From JAAYCB01 sp012744395 (GTDB lineage: Bacteria; Planctomycetota; Planctomycetia; Pirellulales; Thermoguttaceae), in assembly GCA_028703175.1 (NCBI GenBank), contig JAQVNJ010000085.1, forward strand, positions 1-27,383: 27,383 nucleotides of DNA. Reading direction: 5' to 3'. The notes beneath the pieces were generated by a model. That model did not search any database. It worked only from the letters and a program-made list of their open reading frames with translations, and had not been told where the DNA came from. This document shows positions 23,187-27,383 of this stretch, in pieces. How positions within the stretch are numbered: the stretch's first letter is position 1; the number at the start of each line of letters is the position of its first letter. The position numbers were made by a program, and so were the translations under genes.

Positions 23187-26100
23187 ATGATTCATCCGCT
23201 CGAACAGCGACTGGCACGTGTCCGGCGGCGCGTGCGCTGCCTGCTCGCCGCCCATGCGCTGAGTTGGGCCCTCACCGCGGTCGCCGGAGCGCTGATCGTC
23301 GTCGGCCTGGCGGATTACCTGTTTCGATTTCAGGATCCGGGCATCCGCCTGCTCTGCTCGCTCGCCGTTCTCGGCGCGTTCGCCTGGTCCGTCCGCCATT
23401 TCCTGGCCCGCACGTTCGGCGCTGCGTGGCGCGACGTCGACCTGGCGCGGCGGTTGGGTCGCGAGTTCCCCGACCTCGGCGACGCGCTGCCCAGCGCCGT
23501 CGAGTTTCTTCACCAGCGCGAAGACGACCTGGCGGGCGGGTCCGCCTCGCTCCGCAGGACGGTCGTTGCCCAGACAACGGCGGCGGTCGAAAAGGTCGAT
23601 TTCATGGACGCGGTTCGCGCCGCGCCAACGGCCCGCGCGGCCGGCCTCTCGGCGGCGGTGCTCAGCGCAGCGGCTGCCCTGCTGATCGGCGCGCCGCAGT
23701 CGTCGGCAATTGCGTTGGCCCGCCTGGCCAACCCCTTTGGCCGCACGGCATGGCCCCAGGCAACGCACCTGGCGATCCTTCAGCGCGGCGCGGCGCCCGC
23801 GATGCAGCTCGTCCGTGGCGAGACATTTGACGTGAGGGTGTTCGACCTGTCCGGCGACCCGCTGCCCGAAAATCTCCGCATTCATTACCGCTTCGAACCC
23901 GCGCGGGGCGCGGCGGTCGACGAGGTTCGCGTGACTCGGCCGCTGGAAGACGCGCGCACGACGCGGCGCGTCAACGTCGAGAACACCTTCGCCTTTCGAT
24001 TCGAAGTCGATGGCCAGCCATGGAGCCAATGGTGCGAGGTCCGCGTCGTCCCCGGCGAGTCCGGTTCGGTCGCCGCCGCGGCGGGCGGCGTTTCCTCTCC
24101 CGTCCTGGTGGCCCGCGTGCTTCCCGTGGAGAATGCGGAGTCCGCCGAGCGGCCGAACCTAGCGGTCTTGCTCCCGCAGCGGCGGATCGAGCGCGTTGTC
24201 CGCGGCGACGCCTTCGAGGTTGACCTGGTCGACGCGCATGGCGCCCATCTGCCCTCGCGTGCGACAGCGTTCTTCCGCTTCAAAGACGACCAGGGGCGGA
24301 CCCAGGCGGAGACGGCGCCCGTCCAGCACCTTGGCAGGCGAATCCGCCTCCGGCGGGAGAATCTGACCCGATCCCTCGAATACCGCGTTGAGGCGGGGGA
24401 CGACCTGCGGATGCCATGGATTCCCGTCGAGGTCCTGGAAGCACCCCGGATCGAACGCCATCGAGCACGGATCGAGCCCCCAGGCTACTCGGGCTTGCCC
24501 CCCGGCCGCGCCGAAACCCTCGTCCGCGGGCTGGTCGGATCGCGCGTGAAGATCACCGCCGAGGCGAATCGCCCGCTCGCCTCCGCGGCGTGCTGCTCCG
24601 AAAAGGCGCGCCAGCCGTGCCGCGTGGCAGGCCCCGAACAGCGCACGATCGAAGTCGATTTCGCCCTCGAAGAGTCGTCCGTCTATTGGTTCGAACTGGT
24701 CGATCAGAACGGCCTGGCGGGCGTGGATGCGACCCGCTGGGACGTGTATGCCGTTCCCGACGCCGCGCCGGCGGTCGCGATCGAACGGCCCGCGGCCAAT
24801 GTGTTTGTCACCCCGCAGGCAACCGTCCCCTTGCGCGCCAGCGTCAAGGACGACCTCGCGGTCCGCCGGATCGACCTGGTGTACGTGCACGGCGGCGGCG
24901 AGAGCGGAGCGGCCCGGAGACTGCCGCTTTATCACCGCGCCGGCCCTGACGGCGGCCAGGCGGCGTCCGGCGCCGTTCAGCAGGCTGGTGAAATCCGCTC
25001 GATCGAGCACGACTGGCGATTGGGCAGCCTTGGCTTGCGGCCGGGCAGCCAGATCGCCTTCCACATCGAAGCGGCCGACGATCTGCCGCAGACCGGCCAG
25101 AGCGAGACCCGCCGCATCCACATCATCACGCCCGAAGAACTTGCCGAGCGAATCGCCAGCCGGCAATCGCTGATTCTCGCCGAGTTGGCGCGCGTCCTGG
25201 AAATGCAGCGGCAATGCCGCCGCCAGGTGGCCGAACTGGAGATCCGGCTTGAGGAAAACGCCCGGTTCGACCGGCCCGAGGTCGATCAACTTCGCGGCGC
25301 CGAATTGAACCAGCGCGAGGTCCACCGTTCGCTCACCAGTCGCGGCGAGGGAGTACCGATGCACGTCGTCGGCGTGCTCGCCGATCTGGACAACAACGGC
25401 GTCGACAACGCGGACGTCCGCAGCCGCATGGAAGACATCCTCGCGCGCCTCGGCCAGCTCGATCGCCAGCACCTGCCGGCCGTCACGCTCCACTTGACCG
25501 CGGCGATCAAGGCGGCCCAGATCGAACTGGAACAGCAGCCCGGAACCGGCGGCCCCGAGCGGGCGGCGGAGAATGCCGGCCCGCCCCTCGGCGCTGCCGG
25601 CAAGGAGCAGGAGACCGTGATTGCGGCCCTCGAGGAATTGCTCGGCGAATTGGCGCAATGGGAGAACTACCGGCAGTTTCACCGGCAGCTCGCCCAGGTG
25701 CTCCGCGAGCAGAAGGACCTGATCGGGCAGACGGCGGCCCTCGCGCGGAAGACCCTGGGCAGGAATCTCCGCGATCTCGCCACCCAGGAGGCCGCCGAAC
25801 TGAAAATCCAGGCCCGGCGGCAGGCCGAGCTCGCCCGCCAGTTCAGTCGCATCGAAGATGAAATGCGGCGCAGCGCGGCCCAGCTGGAAGAGTCCGAACC
25901 GGCCGTGGCCGAGACGATGGCCCAAGCACTTGCCGAGGCCCGGCGGCGCTCCCTCTCCGCGGCAATCCACGCCGCCAGCGAGGACCTCGGCGCAAACCGC
26001 ACGGCCCAGGCTCGAAACCGGCAGAAGGAAGTCGTCGAGGGCCTCGAGCAGCTCCTCGATATTCTCAGCAACCGGCGCGAAAGCGAACTGGACCGCTGGG

Positions 26101-27170
26101 TGCGACGCCTGCGGCGGGCCGAGGAGCAACTCGGCGATTTGGAACGCCGCGAAGCGGACGTCGCCAGGCAAATGGCCGCCGCCCAGAACGCCCAGGAAGA
26201 GGAGCGGCGCGGTCAACTCCAGCGCATCGGCGCCCTACAGCAGGAGGTCCGCGAGGAGGCCGAACGGGCGGCCGCCGAACTGGCGCAACTGGCGGCCCAG
26301 CAGGCCGGCGAAAAGACCCAAGCCGCCGCCGAGAAGATGGGCCAGTCCAACCAGTCCGCTCAGAAGGGCGATGCCCAACAGGCGGCCGGTCTGGCCGAAG
26401 AGGCCCGCCAACGCCTGCAAGAGGCCCGCGACCAGCTTGCCCAGCAGCGCCGCCAGGCGGAAGCGGAACTGGCCTTCGAGCAGCTGGCACGCCTCGAAGA
26501 CGGCCTCAGGGCCGTCCGCCAGCGGCAGCAGTCCGCGCTGGAGGCAACCGCCCGACTCGACGGGTTGCAGCGGGAGCAAGGCCGGCTCACCGAGGCCCAA
26601 GCGGCGACGCTTCGGAGCCTCGCCGAGGAGCAGCGGCTGCTCTGCGACGAGACGCTGCAAGTTCGCGATCAGCTGGCCTCAGCCGCGGTCTTCGCCCTGG
26701 TTTTGACGGAGACCGCCAAGGACATGTCGTCTGCCCGGACGCTGCTCGAACAGGGCGTATTGGGCGCGCCGGTCCAGCAGGCCGAATCGTCGGCGTTGGC
26801 CAGGCTCGATCAGCTTCTCGCCGCGCTTCAACCCGAGCCGCCCGGCCAGGAAGACTCCCCGTCGGACCAGGGCGGAAGCCAAGGCGAGGAGAAGACTCCG
26901 CCCCCGGCCGCCCCCGGCGACGCCTTGAAGGCGATGGCCGAACTGAAACTGCTCAAACTGATGCAGATGGCCATCAACGAACGTACGCGGGCGATGGAAG
27001 AGCAGTACGGCAGCGCGGAGAAGATGGCCGAAGCAGCCAAGGCGGAATACACGCGGCTCGGTGAACAGCAGGGGCAATTGGCCGACCTGCTGCTCGGCCT
27101 GATGCAGCAGGCCGCGGATCCGGAAGACGAGCCCGACCGCCTCCCCGCACCGCGACCCGACGGCGGGTGA
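23187..27170 (+). CDS. Giant membrane-anchored coiled-coil protein (weakly DUF4175-like)
   Basis: 1327 residues. Hydrophobic segments lie at about 18-42, 52-72 and 151-168. Residues about 200-620 are beta-rich and look like several Ig-like domains (for example LRASVKDDLAVRRIDLVYVHGGG and RIHIITPEEL). From about 640 to the end the protein is almost all charged helix, rich in Gln, Glu, Ala and Arg, with strong coiled-coil character (such as EEVREEAERAAAELAQLAAQQ-type stretches). The overall plan recalls DUF4175-type membrane proteins, but I cannot confirm that family. The low-complexity helical part may attract misleading matches. It is the last gene of the operon, 80 bases after the VWA gene with no terminator between. 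The likely role is a long structural or tethering component of the envelope system. Confidence 0.85.
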   Translation: MIHPLEQRLARVRRRVRCLLAAHALSWALTAVAGALIVVGLADYLFRFQDPGIRLLCSLAVLGAFAWSVRHFLARTFGAAWRDVDLARRLGREFPDLGDALPSAVEFLHQREDDLAGGSASLRRTVVAQTTAAVEKVDFMDAVRAAPTARAAGLSAAVLSAAAALLIGAPQSSAIALARLANPFGRTAWPQATHLAILQRGAAPAMQLVRGETFDVRVFDLSGDPLPENLRIHYRFEPARGAAVDEVRVTRPLEDARTTRRVNVENTFAFRFEVDGQPWSQWCEVRVVPGESGSVAAAAGGVSSPVLVARVLPVENAESAERPNLAVLLPQRRIERVVRGDAFEVDLVDAHGAHLPSRATAFFRFKDDQGRTQAETAPVQHLGRRIRLRRENLTRSLEYRVEAGDDLRMPWIPVEVLEAPRIERHRARIEPPGYSGLPPGRAETLVRGLVGSRVKITAEANRPLASAACCSEKARQPCRVAGPEQRTIEVDFALEESSVYWFELVDQNGLAGVDATRWDVYAVPDAAPAVAIERPAANVFVTPQATVPLRASVKDDLAVRRIDLVYVHGGGESGAARRLPLYHRAGPDGGQAASGAVQQAGEIRSIEHDWRLGSLGLRPGSQIAFHIEAADDLPQTGQSETRRIHIITPEELAERIASRQSLILAELARVLEMQRQCRRQVAELEIRLEENARFDRPEVDQLRGAELNQREVHRSLTSRGEGVPMHVVGVLADLDNNGVDNADVRSRMEDILARLGQLDRQHLPAVTLHLTAAIKAAQIELEQQPGTGGPERAAENAGPPLGAAGKEQETVIAALEELLGELAQWENYRQFHRQLAQVLREQKDLIGQTAALARKTLGRNLRDLATQEAAELKIQARRQAELARQFSRIEDEMRRSAAQLEESEPAVAETMAQALAEARRRSLSAAIHAASEDLGANRTAQARNRQKEVVEGLEQLLDILSNRRESELDRWVRRLRRAEEQLGDLERREADVARQMAAAQNAQEEERRGQLQRIGALQQEVREEAERAAAELAQLAAQQAGEKTQAAAEKMGQSNQSAQKGDAQQAAGLAEEARQRLQEARDQLAQQRRQAEAELAFEQLARLEDGLRAVRQRQQSALEATARLDGLQREQGRLTEAQAATLRSLAEEQRLLCDETLQVRDQLASAAVFALVLTETAKDMSSARTLLEQGVLGAPVQQAESSALARLDQLLAALQPEPPGQEDSPSDQGGSQGEEKTPPPAAPGDALKAMAELKLLKLMQMAINERTRAMEEQYGSAEKMAEAAKAEYTRLGEQQGQLADLLLGLMQQAADPEDEPDRLPAPRPDGG

Positions 27171-27177
27171 TCGATCA

Positions 27178-27200
27178 GAAGGGTAGGACGACCCTTTTCT
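27178..27200 (+). terminator. Terminator of the large operon
   Basis: AAGGGT and ACCCTT pair around a 6-base loop (27179-27195), followed by a short T-rich tail (TTCT), 8 bases after the stop codon of the giant protein gene. The hairpin is short but well placed, and lies between the operon and the convergent tRNA gene. Confidence 0.55.
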
Positions 27201-27272
27201 CGCTGACTTTCAAGCCGCACTGCCGACCGCCGACAGGTATCCTAACTCCAGGATTCAGCGAGGTTTACGTTA

Positions 27273-27346
<74 letters not shown>

Positions 27347-27383
27347 GACATGGCCCCGGCCTTGCGAGCATGCGACATGCCGC

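Noticed and set aside
25376..25420. Dockerin/EF-hand-like DLDNNGVDNAD in the giant protein
   Set aside because: The hydrophobic position 8 and acidic position 12 of a calcium loop are missing, and no second loop is nearby.
24159..26216. 685-codon minus-strand open frame opposite the giant protein gene
   Set aside because: The sense frame has membrane segments and coiled-coil periodicity; the antisense frame is a shadow rich in Leu, Gly and Ala.

Overview
The window is high-GC DNA from a free-living bacterium, most likely a planctomycete of the Pirellulales/Thermoguttaceae type. The grounds are the gene families present (secreted sialate O-acetylesterase, Tat-exported sugar-isomerase-like protein with a Cys/His-rich leader, PQQ propeller, MoxR/DUF58/VWA cluster ending in a giant coiled-coil protein), the wide intergenic gaps with dispersed palindromes and heptamer repeats, and frequent weak Shine-Dalgarno sites. 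This is inferred from content; no marker gene other than one tRNA is present.

Left part (1-6050): 1-439 holds no gene I can support. Three minus-strand genes follow: a secreted M20 amidohydrolase, a secreted protein with two metallo-beta-lactamase domains, and a secreted sialate O-acetylesterase. Together they look like an extracytoplasmic degradation set, although the gaps between them contain hairpins and repeats. Region 6051-7159 is a mobile-element graveyard. It contains a 298-bp MITE-like element inserted into one copy of a tandem 32-bp repeat, a dispersed palindrome inside that element, and a truncated IS200-type transposase relic that can only be read by switching among three frames.

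Middle part (7160-14340): a Tat-exported protein with a sugar-isomerase-like fold and glycerol kinase (glpK) lie on the minus strand. Facing away from glpK is a plus-strand pair, a cytosolic MBL hydrolase and a URO-D-family protein. Convergent to the pair is a peptidoglycan-binding protein with a HExxH zincin motif.

Right part (14341-27170): one long plus-strand operon encodes a PQQ beta-propeller lipoprotein-like/secreted protein, a MoxR AAA+ ATPase, a DUF58 protein, two membrane-anchored VWA proteins and a 1327-residue membrane-anchored coiled-coil protein. Genes overlap or nearly touch, which suggests translational coupling. The set resembles the MoxR/Bat type of envelope system: the ATPase and VWA proteins would act at the membrane, with the propeller and the Ig-like part of the giant protein outside. 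A hairpin terminator separates it from a convergent tRNA-Gly(CCC) at the right edge.
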